Positions 42,448 to 51,429 are shown, counted from the first letter of the stretch. The stretch is 52,930 nucleotides of DNA from JBEBSD01 sp040394475 (GCA_040394475.1 JBEBSD010000043.1:1-52930); one strand, 5' to 3'. The notes: generated by a model not told the origin, from the letters alone. A program made the numbers and translations.

Positions 42448-43046
42448 GGGATTAAAGGGTTTTAGGGTTACTCATTAGTAAGAGTACGTTTAATCTCCCA
42501 AAAACGACTATTCCAACCCTGTGGTTCGACAGGCTCACCAACCACGACAGGCTCACCAACCACGACAGGCTCACCAACCACGACAGGCTCACCAACCACG
42601 ACAGACTCACCAACCACGACAGACTCACCAACCACGACAGACTCACCAACCACGGCAGGCTCACTTCGACGGGTTCAGTGGCCATGGGAAGTTCATGATA
42701 GCAGGTTCACCATGACCAAAGATATGACGTCACCCTGAGATAGCTCGTCGAAGGGCGGTGGTTCGACAGGCTCACCAACCACGACAGGCTCACCAACTAT
42801 GACAGGCTCACCAACCACGACGGGCTCACCAACCACGATGGGCTCACTTCGACAGGTTCAGTGGCCATGGGAAGTTCATGATAGCAGGTTCACCATGACC
42901 AAAGATATGACGTCACCCTGAGATAGCTCGTCGAAGGGCGGTGGTTCGACAGGCTCACCAACCACGACAGGCTCACCAACCACGACAGGCTCACCAACCA
43001 CGACAGACTCACCAACCACGACGGGGCTCAGTGGACGGTGGTTTTT
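42448..43046. other. Intergenic made almost entirely of nested tandem repeats
   Basis: About 600 bases between the polytopic membrane-protein gene and ridA, occupied mainly by three 18-base arrays and two 111-base spacers (listed separately). The 18-base period keeps several frames open on both strands, producing low-complexity pseudo-proteins such as SLSWLVSLSWLVSL; none is a credible gene. Confidence 0.75.
42528..43019. repeat. Nested repeat: three arrays of an 18-mer separated by a repeated 111-base spacer
   Basis: The 18-base unit GACAGGCTCACCAACCAC occurs 7 times at 42528-42653 (three copies with GACAGACTC), 4 times at 42765-42836 and 4 times at 42948-43019. The arrays are separated by two nearly identical 111-base spacers (42654-42764 and 42837-42947) containing GTGGCCATGGGAAGTTCATG, then GATATGACGTCACCCTGAGA and CTCGTCGAAGGGCGG. 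The 72-base arrays plus spacer give an exact 183-base period. There are no unique spacers, so this is not a CRISPR array. Confidence 0.9.
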
Positions 43047-43445
43047 CTATTCGATCACTGCCGAAAACTCGATTTCGACCAGGTATTCAGGACTAACCAG
43101 TTTGCTGATTTCATAAATACCGGTAACCGGTTTGATTTCGGAGAAAAAGGCTCCGTGCGCCCGGGCAATATCGTCGAACAAAGCGATATCGGTTGTAAAA
43201 ATCCGTGTCCGGATCACATCTTTCAGACCAACACCCAGGTCTTCCAACACCACCTGGATGCGTTCGATGATATTATACGTTTGAGCGTAAGCATCGCCGG
43301 CGGTTACCTTTTCGCCATCTACCAGTGCAACCGTCCCTGAAACTTCGATGGTGTTCCCGATGCGTACCGCCCTGCAATAGCCCATTTTATCCTCCCAGGG
43401 GGAGCCGGAACTAATTGAATGCCGGAGCTTTAAATGTGATGTCAT
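43047..43445 (-). CDS. RidA family protein
   Basis: A 132-residue protein of the RidA/YjgF/UK114 family: MGYCRAVRIGNTIEVSGTVA, DAYAQTYNIIERIQVVLEDL, GVGLKDVIRTRIFTTDIALF and LVSPEYLVEIEFSAVIE. RidA proteins are trimeric enamine/imine deaminases that clear reactive 2-aminoacrylate-type intermediates. The Arg in the VIRTRIF strand matches the substrate-binding Arg of the family. It is monocistronic; the repeat arrays begin just after its stop. Confidence 0.88.
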   Translation of the reverse strand: MTSHLKLRHSISSGSPWEDKMGYCRAVRIGNTIEVSGTVALVDGEKVTAGDAYAQTYNIIERIQVVLEDLGVGLKDVIRTRIFTTDIALFDDIARAHGAFFSEIKPVTGIYEISKLVSPEYLVEIEFSAVIE

Positions 43446-43539
43446 AGCGTTTATGCAAGTTTAAATTAGAAATACCTTTGCTGTCCGTACTACGAATTTA
43501 ACACTAATCCAGCCTAAAAAACAACCGCCTGGTGTACGG

Positions 43540-44475
43540 TTACGGATGACGGGAAAAATGCTGCTGTACCTGTTCCCTGTCTTTATGAAGCTGTCGTACC
43601 AACGCCTCCAGCCCGTCGAACTTTTCTTCCGGGCGCAGGTAGTCGACCACTTCGACGGTCAGCCATTCCCCGTAGATCTCCTTTGTAAAATCAAACAAAT
43701 TGGCTTCGATCGTCCGTTGAGTGCCATCGACCGTCGGCCGGACGCCTATATTCAGCATCCCCTGAAACATCTGCCCGTTATAAAACGCCCTGATCGCGTA
43801 GACGCCGTTGGAAGGGATTAACTTGTACCCTTCGTTCACCTGAATATTAGCCGTTGGGAAACCGATCGTCCGTCCCAGCTGCTTCCCTTTCACGACGGTT
43901 CCGGAAAAGCGGTAAGCATATCCCAGCAGGTGGTTGGCCTCCCGGACCTTTCCCTCCATCAGGTCGGTACGGATTCTGGACGAACTAATGGTGGTTTCGT
44001 CAATATCCCGACGAGCGATTTCCTCTACTTCAAAACCGTATAAGTGGGCATTTTCCTGAAGAAAGCTAAAGCTGCCTTCCCTGTTTCTTCCGAACCGGTG
44101 GTCGTAACCGATCACCAGTTTCCTGGTCCCGATACGATCGACCAGCACATTGCGGATAAACTCGTCGGACGTCAGTTCAGAAAAGGCTCTGGTAAACGGC
44201 ACAATGAGTAAATGTTCCACTCCCAGTTGGGACAGCAGCCCGATTTTTTCATCAATAGTGGTCAGCAGCTTCAGGTCCTGGCTGTCTTCACTGACCACCA
44301 GTCGCGGATGCGGCCAGAACGTCAGTACGACGGATTCTCCGCCACACTGTTTACTCACGCTGGTTAACCGGGAAATAATTTTCTGATGTCCCAGATGCAC
44401 GCCGTCAAACATGCCGCTTGTTACGACGGCATGCGGCAGCTGCCGGAAATCGTCAATCGTATGGTAGATATTCAT
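43540..44475 (-). CDS. ribF: Bifunctional riboflavin kinase/FAD synthetase
   Basis: A 311-residue RibF that converts riboflavin to FMN and FAD in the cytosol. The N-terminal nucleotidyltransferase domain shows VVTSGMFDGVHLGHQKIISR, VVLTFWPHPR, LLTTIDEKIGLLSQLGVEHL, IGYDHRFGRNREG and SSSRIRTDLMEGKVREANHL. The C-terminal riboflavin kinase domain (about 180-305) shows GTVVKGKQLGRTIGFPTANI and MLNIGVRPTVDGTQRTIEAN. The gene overlaps truB by 4 bases at the end of the ftsX operon. Confidence 0.94.
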   Translation of the reverse strand: MNIYHTIDDFRQLPHAVVTSGMFDGVHLGHQKIISRLTSVSKQCGGESVVLTFWPHPRLVVSEDSQDLKLLTTIDEKIGLLSQLGVEHLLIVPFTRAFSELTSDEFIRNVLVDRIGTRKLVIGYDHRFGRNREGSFSFLQENAHLYGFEVEEIARRDIDETTISSSRIRTDLMEGKVREANHLLGYAYRFSGTVVKGKQLGRTIGFPTANIQVNEGYKLIPSNGVYAIRAFYNGQMFQGMLNIGVRPTVDGTQRTIEANLFDFTKEIYGEWLTVEVVDYLRPEEKFDGLEALVRQLHKDREQVQQHFSRHP

Positions 44476-45188
44476 ACTTCGTTAGGTAAATTCAGTGCCT
44501 CGCGCTTTTGCCGGATATACGTTTCCAGCTCCCAGGCATCAGACAAGCGGAAATTGCCGATACGTGTCCGGCACAATGCCTTCAGGTACGCGCCGCTTTC
44601 AAGCAGTTCCCCGAGATCCCGCACCAGGCTCCGGATATAGGTCCCTTTGGAACAGATAATACGAAAATCAATTTCAGGAAACCGCGTGGCGTCGGTTTCA
44701 AACAGCGAGACCGTCACCTTCCGGGTTTTGATTGCTATCGTTTCCCCGCGGCGGGCCTTTTTATAAAGCCGCTCACCTCCTACCCGTACGGCCGAATAAA
44801 TAGGAGGAACCTGTTCGATCTCACCGGTAAGCCGGGCCAGTGCACCGGACAGCAGGTTCCCTTCGAGAATGTGAGCGGTAGGATATTCGTTATCAAATTC
44901 CGTTTCCAGGTCAACGGAAGGAGTTGTTTTCCCTACTACCAGGGTACCTGTATATTCCTTTTCCTGCGCCTGGTAGGAGTCGATCTCCTTGGTTTTCTTA
45001 CCTGTACAGAGAATCAGTAATCCGGTAGCCAGGGGATCCAGGGTACCGGCATGACCGATTTTCTTAAACTTACAGGCCCTTTTCAGTTTATTGGCCACAT
45101 CGAACGAGGTCCACGTAAGCGGCTTGTCGATCAGGATTACTTCTCCCGGATCCGGCGCCTTCTCTTCTTCAACCACCCTAGACGACAT
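44472..45188 (-). CDS. truB: tRNA pseudouridine(55) synthase
   Basis: A 238-residue TruB that isomerises U55 to pseudouridine in the T-loop of tRNAs. Motif II, KIGHAGTLDPLATGLLILCT, holds the catalytic Asp51. Other blocks are VILIDKPLTWTSFDVANKLK, YTGTLVVGKTTPSVDLETEF, IEQVPPIYSAVRVGGERLYK and CSKGTYIRSLVRDLGELLES. A C-terminal PUA domain is absent or minimal, as usual in this phylum. It overlaps uppP by 11 bases and ribF by 4, so it is translated from the same polycistron. Confidence 0.94.
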   Translation of the reverse strand: MSSRVVEEEKAPDPGEVILIDKPLTWTSFDVANKLKRACKFKKIGHAGTLDPLATGLLILCTGKKTKEIDSYQAQEKEYTGTLVVGKTTPSVDLETEFDNEYPTAHILEGNLLSGALARLTGEIEQVPPIYSAVRVGGERLYKKARRGETIAIKTRKVTVSLFETDATRFPEIDFRIICSKGTYIRSLVRDLGELLESGAYLKALCRTRIGNFRLSDAWELETYIRQKREALNLPNEV

Positions 45189-45957
45189 CTAACTTATACC
45201 CGGAAGCCAGTAAACCCAGCAAAAGCAATCCCAGTACGATCCGGTAATAACCAAATACCCTGAAACCATATTTAGTCAGGAAACCGATAAAGAACCGGAT
45301 GGCCAGCATTGCCACCACGAAGGCTACCAGGTTCCCCAGTAAGAGGATTTTGATGTCATCCGCCTGTATGGTGTCGTAGGTTTTCAACAACTTGTACCCT
45401 CCCGCAGCTGCCATCGTCGGCACAGCAAGAAAGAACGAAAACTCTGCAGCCTGTTTCCTGGAGAAGCCCTGCATCATGCCCCCGATAATGGTTGCTGCCG
45501 AACGGGAGACCCCCGGAATCATGGCGATGCACTGAAAAAAGCCTATTTTGAATGCCTGCATATAGGTCATTTCCCGTTCATCTGTTTTGGGGTTGGCAAT
45601 CTTATCGATAAACAACAGGACAATTCCTCCCAATAACAGCGAGACAGCCACTACATACACGTTTTCCAGCATGGCATCGATAAAATCGTTGAGCAGAAAA
45701 CCCAGAACGGCGGCCGGAATAAAGGCTACCAACAGCTTGTAGTAAAAGTCCAGGCTTTGAAAAAAACGTTTCCAATACAACACCACAACAGACAAGATAG
45801 CCCCGAACTGGATATTAACCGTAAACATTTTGGTGAATTCTTCCTGGCTGATCCCCATGAAGGAAGAGGCAATTATCATATGCCCGGTAGAAGATATTGG
45901 CAGAAATTCGGTAATTCCCTCAATTACCGCCAAAATAATCGCTTGCCAAAAAGTCAT
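45178..45957 (-). CDS. uppP: Undecaprenyl-diphosphatase (BacA/UppP)
   Basis: A 259-residue integral membrane enzyme that removes a phosphate from undecaprenyl diphosphate, recycling the lipid carrier for peptidoglycan and other surface polymers. Both signature motifs are present: EGITEFLPISSTGHMIIAS near the N-terminus and PGVSRSAATIIGGMMQGF in the middle. About eight helices. The start overlaps the DUF3098 stop by 4 bases. High expression of the family can lower bacitracin sensitivity. Confidence 0.95.
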   Translation of the reverse strand: MTFWQAIILAVIEGITEFLPISSTGHMIIASSFMGISQEEFTKMFTVNIQFGAILSVVVLYWKRFFQSLDFYYKLLVAFIPAAVLGFLLNDFIDAMLENVYVVAVSLLLGGIVLLFIDKIANPKTDEREMTYMQAFKIGFFQCIAMIPGVSRSAATIIGGMMQGFSRKQAAEFSFFLAVPTMAAAGGYKLLKTYDTIQADDIKILLLGNLVAFVVAMLAIRFFIGFLTKYGFRVFGYYRIVLGLLLLGLLASGYKLDVV

Positions 45958-46163
45958 TTAGAAGCTTTCTTTAGTATCGCCCAAAATTGTAAGATAAACC
46001 CTGCGATCACGATCAGCGGGCCGAGCGTAAGGCCTAAAAACCCAAAACCGAATTCCTCCTTATCCAGGCTCATAATAAAAAATCCGATTAATATTACTAC
46101 GATTCCAATCAGCATCAGGCTGTAATTGGTACGTGAAAAGGGAAATGTCTTCTTGTCCGCCAT
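45954..46163 (-). CDS. DUF3098 membrane protein
   Basis: A 69-residue protein with two membrane helices (about 12-32 and 42-62): FPFSRTNYSLMLIGIVVILI and GFGFLGLTLGPLIVIAGFIL. DUF3098 proteins are small, Bacteroidota-specific and nearly always encoded between ftsX and uppP, as here. They may assist FtsX or envelope division, but this is inferred only from the conserved gene order. Confidence 0.9.
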   Translation of the reverse strand: MADKKTFPFSRTNYSLMLIGIVVILIGFFIMSLDKEEFGFGFLGLTLGPLIVIAGFILQFWAILKKASK

Positions 46164-46203
46164 TTTTTGGGATGATTTTAAACTAAATAGAACGCTAAGG
46201 CAA

Positions 46204-47079
46204 TCAATACAACTGGTCCAGGCTGATCCTCAGGTACCGTGACAGTGACTGATAGGTACAGGCAAGGCCGATCACGATACCCAGTAAAATCACGGTTACC
46301 ATCAACCCGCCCAGCTTGTAATATTCCTGCAGCATCGCCAGTCCTTCTATATTACGGACGGCCGCCTGCTGCAAAATCACTAGAAAAACACACGCCAGTA
46401 CACCCCCTACAAACCCCTGCAGCACACCGTGCATCAGAAACGGGCGTTGTATAAACCCGTCCGTAGCCCCTACCAATTGCATGCTGCGGATCAGGAAACG
46501 CTGCGAATAGATCGCCAGTTTAATGGTATTGTTGATCAGAATGACAATAATAATCAGCAGTACAAAGGAAAACGCTGCGAGCACCATGTAGACTTTGGTA
46601 ATATTCCGGTTGATTTCATCCGCCAGATTTTCCTGGTAAACCACTTCGTGCACCCCTTTTATGCGTTCTAACTGCCCTTTGATCGCCTGCAGTTTGTTCT
46701 CGGCAAAGTGTTCGTCGTCTATCTTCACCCTGAAACTGTTCAGCAGCGGGTTTTCTCCCAATAAGGTGGTAAAATCTTCTTTGGTCCCTTCAATAAACTC
46801 CTTGGCTGCCTGTTCCTTTGACACAAAAACAATCGCCGAATCGACCCCGGTAAGCACAAATGGCTTCTTTTTGATTTCCCGGAACACCGAATCCTGCCCG
46901 GCCGGAGAGAGGGTTTTATTCAGGAATACACTGATTTCAATGTTCTGCCGGATAATGGATACCAGCTTTTTGGATTGTATTACCAGTAAACCGCAAAACC
47001 CAATCAGAAAAAGTGCCGCCGTCAGGCTCACCACGATCATGGTATTCGGATAACTTCCGATCTTTTTCTTTTTTGCCAT
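46204..47079 (-). CDS. ftsX: Cell division protein FtsX
   Basis: A 291-residue ABC-transporter-like permease. FtsX with FtsE controls peptidoglycan hydrolases at the septum. It has one N-terminal helix (MIVVSLTAALFLIGFCGLLV), a periplasmic domain (about 45-155, with SKEQAAKEFIEGTKEDFTTL and NPLLNSFRVKI), then three helices. The ATG at 47079 is chosen because a -7-like box TACTTTTG (47117-47110) lies 30 bases upstream, and an ATG at 47112 would start within that promoter. First gene of the operon ftsX-DUF3098-uppP-truB-ribF. ftsE is not in the window. Confidence 0.92.
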   Translation of the reverse strand: MAKKKKIGSYPNTMIVVSLTAALFLIGFCGLLVIQSKKLVSIIRQNIEISVFLNKTLSPAGQDSVFREIKKKPFVLTGVDSAIVFVSKEQAAKEFIEGTKEDFTTLLGENPLLNSFRVKIDDEHFAENKLQAIKGQLERIKGVHEVVYQENLADEINRNITKVYMVLAAFSFVLLIIIVILINNTIKLAIYSQRFLIRSMQLVGATDGFIQRPFLMHGVLQGFVGGVLACVFLVILQQAAVRNIEGLAMLQEYYKLGGLMVTVILLGIVIGLACTYQSLSRYLRISLDQLY

Positions 47080-47109
47080 TCTTGTCGGATTTGTGTAAAG
47101 GTCCGGCTG

Positions 47110-47117
47110 CAAAAGTA
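47110..47117 (-). promoter_or_regulatory. -7 box of the ftsX operon
   Basis: On the minus strand TACTTTTG matches TAnnTTTG. It gives a leader of about 25 bases to the ATG at 47079 and rules out the in-frame ATG at 47112. No good -33 TTTG at the proper distance was seen. Confidence 0.5.
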
Positions 47118-47178
47118 ATGATTAATAGCGAACCATCAGAAGCTAGAGACAGACTTAACTATTTTTAACAGCGCATCT

Positions 47179-49089
47179 TCAGGCTTCGGCCTCCAGCATT
47201 GCCGACTCCCAGGCTTCCGTAGCTGCTTCCAGCCGTTGTTTAACGCGGTCGTATTGCTTGCTCATTTCGGCAAGTTTCCCCGGATTGCCGTACACATCGG
47301 GTAATGCCAGCTTTCGTTCACAGTCCACCTTTTCTGTCTCCAGGCTCGTAATTTCCACCTCCAGTTCCTCTACCTTTTTTTGCAGCCGCTGCCGGTTCGG
47401 TCCCGGTGCGCTGACAGGCTGACTTGCCCGGTTCGTCTCCTTCGGCCTTTCGACTGTCTCCCGCTTGGGGGCCGGAGCGGCATTCAGGGTTTCTCCTCTT
47501 TCTTCCATCCAGACACAATACTCATCATAGGTCCCCGGATACTCCTTAATCTGGTGGTCTTCAATGTACCAGATCTTATTGGCAATGGCTTCCACAAAGA
47601 ACCGGTCGTGGGAAACCACTATATAACTTCCTTCGTATTGCTGCAGGGCCTGGATCAGAATGTTGACCGACTGCATGTCGAGGTGGTTGGTTGGTTCATC
47701 CAATAACAGGAAATTAGCCTGCGACAACAGCACCTTCGCCAATGCAACCCGTGATTTTTCGCCTCCCGACAACACCTTTATTTTCTTGAACACGTCATCT
47801 CCTGAAAATAAAAAGCAACCGAGCACCGTGCGTAACTCGCTTTCCGTCTTATTCGGATTGGCATATTTCAGTTCTTCGATCAGGTTATGTTCCAGTTTCA
47901 GCGACTCCAGCTGGTGCTGGGCATAAAAGGTGAAGGCCACATTATGCCCCAGTCTCCGGCTTCCTTCCATGGTTTCGGTACCGGCCACTATGCGCAGGGC
48001 AGTTGACTTCCCTTTCCCGTTAGCGCCGATCAGGGCTATTTTGTCTCCCCGCTCCATCGTAATCGTGGAGTGTTTCAGAATCACTTTCTCATCGTAGGCT
48101 TTGGACACATCTTCCAGCTGCAAAACATGGCGTCCCGGCTGGGTCGTAAACTGAAAACGGAAATGCACTTTAGCGTTTTCATCCATCACCTCATCTACAA
48201 CATCCATTCGCGCCAGCGACTTCACCCGGCTTTGTACCTGCCTGGACTTGGTTGCCTTGGCTTTGAAGCGCTCGATAAACCGTTCGGTCTGACGGATCTT
48301 CGCTTGCTGATTCTCATAGGCTCCCCGCTGTATTTCGTTCCGCAATGCCTTTTCCTCCAGGTAAAACGAATAGTTACCGGAATAGAGGTTCAATTTGGCC
48401 CCCGAAACTTCCACGGTCGTATCTACTACATTGTCGAGGAACTCTCGGTCATGGGAAACGACGATTACCGCCCCTTCATACGACTGTATATATTTCTCCA
48501 CCCATTGGATAGAAGGCAGATCAAGGTGGTTGGTAGGTTCATCAAGCATGAGCAGCGAGGGTTTCTGCAACAACAGTTTTGCAAGCATCACCCGCATACG
48601 CCATCCCCCGGAAAACTGCCGCAGGGGCATTTGTAAGTCTTCCGTAGAGAAACCTAATCCTTCCAGGATCGCCTCTGCCTTCGACTGAATGGTGTAGCCA
48701 TCCAGCGCTTCAAACTCTTCCTGTACCCGGGCCAGCCGGTCGACAAGCTCATCCCGGTAATTCACCTCCATTTCGTGCAGGATCTTATCGATCTGCAGCT
48801 GCAATTCATTTTGCCGTTCAAAGGCCTGCATCGCTACCGACAAAATAGAGTCGTCGGTCTGGTACGACAGGAGGTCCTGGTTCAGGAAACCGATCGTACA
48901 ATCACCGGATTTGGATATATTTCCGCCATCCGGCTGGAACTCTCCGACGATTAACCGCAGTAAGGTAGATTTCCCCGTTCCGTTCAGCCCGATAAGGCCG
49001 ATCTTCATTTTTGGTTTTATATGCAGCGAAGCGCTGTCATACAGCGCCCTATCCCCCAGGAAGTAACTTAAATTCGTAATTGCAATCAT
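47179..49089 (-). CDS. ABC-F family ATPase
   Basis: A 636-residue soluble protein with two ABC ATPase domains and no membrane part. Domain 1 has Walker A GLNGTGKST (34-42), signature RQFSGGWRMR and Walker B LLMLDEPTNHLD. Domain 2 has GANGKGKST, KVLSGGEKSR and LLLDEPTNHLD. The linker between them is basic and helical (RQTERFIERFKAKATKSRQV). A C-terminal coiled coil (about 560-636) follows, as in Uup/YdiF-like members. ABC-F proteins act on ribosomes during translation. A -7-like box TAACTTTG ends only 4 bases before the ATG. Confidence 0.93.
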   Translation of the reverse strand: MIAITNLSYFLGDRALYDSASLHIKPKMKIGLIGLNGTGKSTLLRLIVGEFQPDGGNISKSGDCTIGFLNQDLLSYQTDDSILSVAMQAFERQNELQLQIDKILHEMEVNYRDELVDRLARVQEEFEALDGYTIQSKAEAILEGLGFSTEDLQMPLRQFSGGWRMRVMLAKLLLQKPSLLMLDEPTNHLDLPSIQWVEKYIQSYEGAVIVVSHDREFLDNVVDTTVEVSGAKLNLYSGNYSFYLEEKALRNEIQRGAYENQQAKIRQTERFIERFKAKATKSRQVQSRVKSLARMDVVDEVMDENAKVHFRFQFTTQPGRHVLQLEDVSKAYDEKVILKHSTITMERGDKIALIGANGKGKSTALRIVAGTETMEGSRRLGHNVAFTFYAQHQLESLKLEHNLIEELKYANPNKTESELRTVLGCFLFSGDDVFKKIKVLSGGEKSRVALAKVLLSQANFLLLDEPTNHLDMQSVNILIQALQQYEGSYIVVSHDRFFVEAIANKIWYIEDHQIKEYPGTYDEYCVWMEERGETLNAAPAPKRETVERPKETNRASQPVSAPGPNRQRLQKKVEELEVEITSLETEKVDCERKLALPDVYGNPGKLAEMSKQYDRVKQRLEAATEAWESAMLEAEA

Positions 49090-49093
49090 GCCG

Positions 49094-49101
49094 CAAAGTT
49101 A
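49094..49101 (-). promoter_or_regulatory. -7 box of the ABC-F gene
   Basis: On the minus strand TAACTTTG matches TAnnTTTG and ends 4 bases before the ATG at 49089. Transcription would start at or within the start codon region, implying a leaderless mRNA, unless the true start is downstream. Confidence 0.4.
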
Positions 49102-49143
49102 CGGCGAATTTCCATGCGGTGAAACGGTCGGAATATAATCGAT

Positions 49144-50421
49144 CTAATATTTGTACCAATCTCCCCATTGGTGTTTCAGTTTTTTACGGATTTCCTCTTC
49201 CCGGGCATTACTACCCGGTTCGTAAAGAATAGTCCCTTTTAGCTCCGGCGGCAGAAAATCCTGCTGCACAAAGCTCCCGGGAAAGCTATGTGCATATTTA
49301 TAACCTTTCCCATATCCGATTTGTTTCATGAGTTTGGTAGGTGCATTTCGTAAATGAAGCGGGACCGGTAAATGCGCCGTTTTCTCGGCCAGTGCCATGG
49401 CATTTCCAATCGCTTCGTAACTGGCGTTGCTTTTAGGAGAAGTCGCCAGGTATACCGCCACCTGCGAGAGAACAATACGGCATTCCGGGTAGCCGATTAC
49501 TTTTACGGCCTGCATACAATCATTCGCCATAATCATCGCCGTAGGATTGGCATTTCCGATGTCTTCCGAAGCCAGGATCAGCATTCTTCGGGCAATGAAT
49601 TCCGGGTCTTCCCCGGCAACAATCATACGCGCCATCCAGTAGAGCGCACCGTTGGGGTCACTTCCTCTCAGTGATTTGATAAACGCAGAAATGATATCAT
49701 AATGCTGTTCCCCCGATTTGTCGTACCGGGCAATATGCTGTTGCGCGACCCGCATGACCAGTTCGTCGGTCACTAAAATCTCATCGCTTTCCCCTTGCCC
49801 GAGGACAACGAGTTCGAGTAAATTCAGCAGTTTCCGGCCATCCCCTCCGGATACCCGGAGCAGGGCATCGTACGACTCAAAAGTAACTTTTTTCTGGCGC
49901 AGCCATTCGTCTTTTTCCAGCGCCCGGTGAACGATGGCTTTCAGTTCGCTTTCTCCGAACGCTTCCAGGATGTATACCTGACAGCGGGAGATCAGGGCGG
50001 AATTCACTTCAAAAGACGGATTTTCGGTAGTCGCACCGATAAGTGTCACCTGGCCCTTTTCGACCGCTCCCAGCAGCGCGTCCTGCTGACTCTTGTTATA
50101 GCGGTGAATTTCATCGATAAACAGGATCGGAGAAAAAAGTCCGGAAGGACGCGAAAGGATTTCACGCAGGTCCTTAACGCCCGAATTAATAGCGCTCAAA
50201 CTGTAAAAAGGCCGTTTTACGACCTCCGCAATCAATAAGGCCAGGGTCGTTTTCCCTACGCCGGGAGGTCCCCACAAAATCATGGAGGGGATCAGGTTGC
50301 TTTCAATCGCCCTGCGTAACGGCCCGTTTGTACCGAATAAATGTTCCTGACCGATATAATCGTCCAGCGTCCGCGGTCGCAGTCTTTCCGCCAGTGGCGT
50401 CGAAATTGGGTTTGTTTGCAT
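49144..50421 (-). CDS. rarA: Replication-associated recombination protein A (RarA/MgsA)
   Basis: A 425-residue AAA+ ATPase related to clamp loaders that acts at stalled replication forks. It shows PLAERLRPRTLDDYIGQEHL, Walker A GPPGVGKTT (51-59), Walker B ILFIDEIHRYNKSQQDALLG, sensor LIGATTENPSFEVNSALISR and the C-terminal MgsA domain (EQHYDIISAFIKSLRGSDPN, ALYWMARMIVAGEDPEFIAR). Length is normal. The upstream 90 bases are shared with the divergent operon at 50585. Confidence 0.94.
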   Translation of the reverse strand: MQTNPISTPLAERLRPRTLDDYIGQEHLFGTNGPLRRAIESNLIPSMILWGPPGVGKTTLALLIAEVVKRPFYSLSAINSGVKDLREILSRPSGLFSPILFIDEIHRYNKSQQDALLGAVEKGQVTLIGATTENPSFEVNSALISRCQVYILEAFGESELKAIVHRALEKDEWLRQKKVTFESYDALLRVSGGDGRKLLNLLELVVLGQGESDEILVTDELVMRVAQQHIARYDKSGEQHYDIISAFIKSLRGSDPNGALYWMARMIVAGEDPEFIARRMLILASEDIGNANPTAMIMANDCMQAVKVIGYPECRIVLSQVAVYLATSPKSNASYEAIGNAMALAEKTAHLPVPLHLRNAPTKLMKQIGYGKGYKYAHSFPGSFVQQDFLPPELKGTILYEPGSNAREEEIRKKLKHQWGDWYKY

Positions 50422-50584
50422 GATTCCGTTCTTCTAAAGATAACCAGGTACTGCGCCTTTTTATTTTCCTGTATTCTATAATTATTCAGGCATATATACA
50501 GAAATATCGCCTATGAAAAAAAAGAGTGTCCTATTCCCGCGGCACCGGTCATCTTATGGGTACATCAAACATAAGCAAATCAAT

Positions 50585-51064
50585 ATGAAAGCAAGAATTA
50601 ACATGCAGCAAAATGGAGCAGCCGCGATGAAATCGTTGTACGGAATGAGTGGTTACCTGGCAAAATCATCGTTAGAGAAACCACTTTTACACCTTATTTA
50701 CTTCCGGGTATCTCAAATCAATGGCTGTGCCTATTGCCTGGATATGCATTCCAAGGACCTGCGGGCCGGCGGCGAACAGGAGCAGCGGCTGTATGTCCTG
50801 GATGCCTGGAGAGAGGCTCCCTTCTACAGCGAGAGGGAACGTGCAGCGCTGGCCTGGGCCGAAGCGGTGACCAAACTAACCGGCGGACAGGTTCCCGACG
50901 ACGTTTACGAAGCGGCCCGCGCGCACTTTACGGAAGCAGAGCTGATCGACCTGACCATCGCTGTTATTGCCATCAACAGCTATAACCGGATCAACATTGC
51001 CTTCCCGGCTCCGTCCGCCGTCGGAACCTATCAGCCCGGACAGTATGCAGTTCATACAAAATAG
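50585..51064 (+). CDS. AhpD-like carboxymuconolactone decarboxylase family protein
   Basis: A 159-residue helical protein of the alkylhydroperoxidase AhpD-like family. The redox motif CAYCLDMHSKDLR holds the two cysteines and a His. Other blocks are LIYFRVSQINGCAYCLDMHS, ERERAALAWAEAVTKL and LIDLTIAVIAINSYNRINIA. Such proteins reduce peroxides or act on small organic substrates. The ATG at 50585 starts the domain; an ATG at 50513 would add 24 basic residues. It heads a three-gene unit with a YCII protein and an ECF sigma factor. Confidence 0.85.
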   Translation: MKARINMQQNGAAAMKSLYGMSGYLAKSSLEKPLLHLIYFRVSQINGCAYCLDMHSKDLRAGGEQEQRLYVLDAWREAPFYSERERAALAWAEAVTKLTGGQVPDDVYEAARAHFTEAELIDLTIAVIAINSYNRINIAFPAPSAVGTYQPGQYAVHTK

Positions 51065-51088
51065 TTTTACTTTGTAAATAAAAATCCA

Positions 51089-51421
51089 ATGAAAGAGTTT
51101 GTGTTGATTTTCAGACAACCGGGTTCCGATAACAATCAGACGGAAGATATCCGGGCGATTGATAAAAAATGGGCCGACTGGATCGGCGGTATTGCCGCCC
51201 AGGGAAAACTGAGCAGTCACGGCCTGCGTCTTGACAAGAGCGGCAACGTATTGAAATACGGCGGCGTTGTCACGGACGGGCCTTTTGTCGAGACGAGAGA
51301 AATCCTGGGAGGCCTGATCGTGGTAAAAGCCTCCGATCTGGAAGAAGCCACGACCCTGGCGCACGGTTGTCCGGCGGTAGCAGCCGGCGGCAGCGTCGAA
51401 ATCCGTCCGGTTCACACTTGA
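51089..51421 (+). CDS. YCII/DGPF-domain protein
   Basis: A 110-residue protein of the YCII-related family: MKEFVLIFRQPGSDNNQ, WADWIGGIAAQGKLSSHGLR and the signature VVTDGPFVETREILGGLIVV. DGPF proteins are encoded next to ECF42 sigma factors across bacteria, and the sigma gene follows here within 50 bases. Their function is unknown; they may sense or process a small molecule for the sigma system. A TACTTTG box at 51073-51079 could start a separate transcript. Confidence 0.88.
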   Translation: MKEFVLIFRQPGSDNNQTEDIRAIDKKWADWIGGIAAQGKLSSHGLRLDKSGNVLKYGGVVTDGPFVETREILGGLIVVKASDLEEATTLAHGCPAVAAGGSVEIRPVHT

Positions 51422-51429
51422 ATTCCATA

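Noticed and set aside
42452..42715. Open frames on both strands encoding repeats such as SLSWLVSL or RQAHQP
   Set aside because: They are by-products of an 18-base tandem array, whose period keeps frames open. There is no start signal, domain or non-repeat sequence.
42528..43019. CRISPR array
   Set aside because: Repeats adjoin directly without unique spacers, the units are only 18 bases, and the 111-base spacers are copies of each other. No cas genes.
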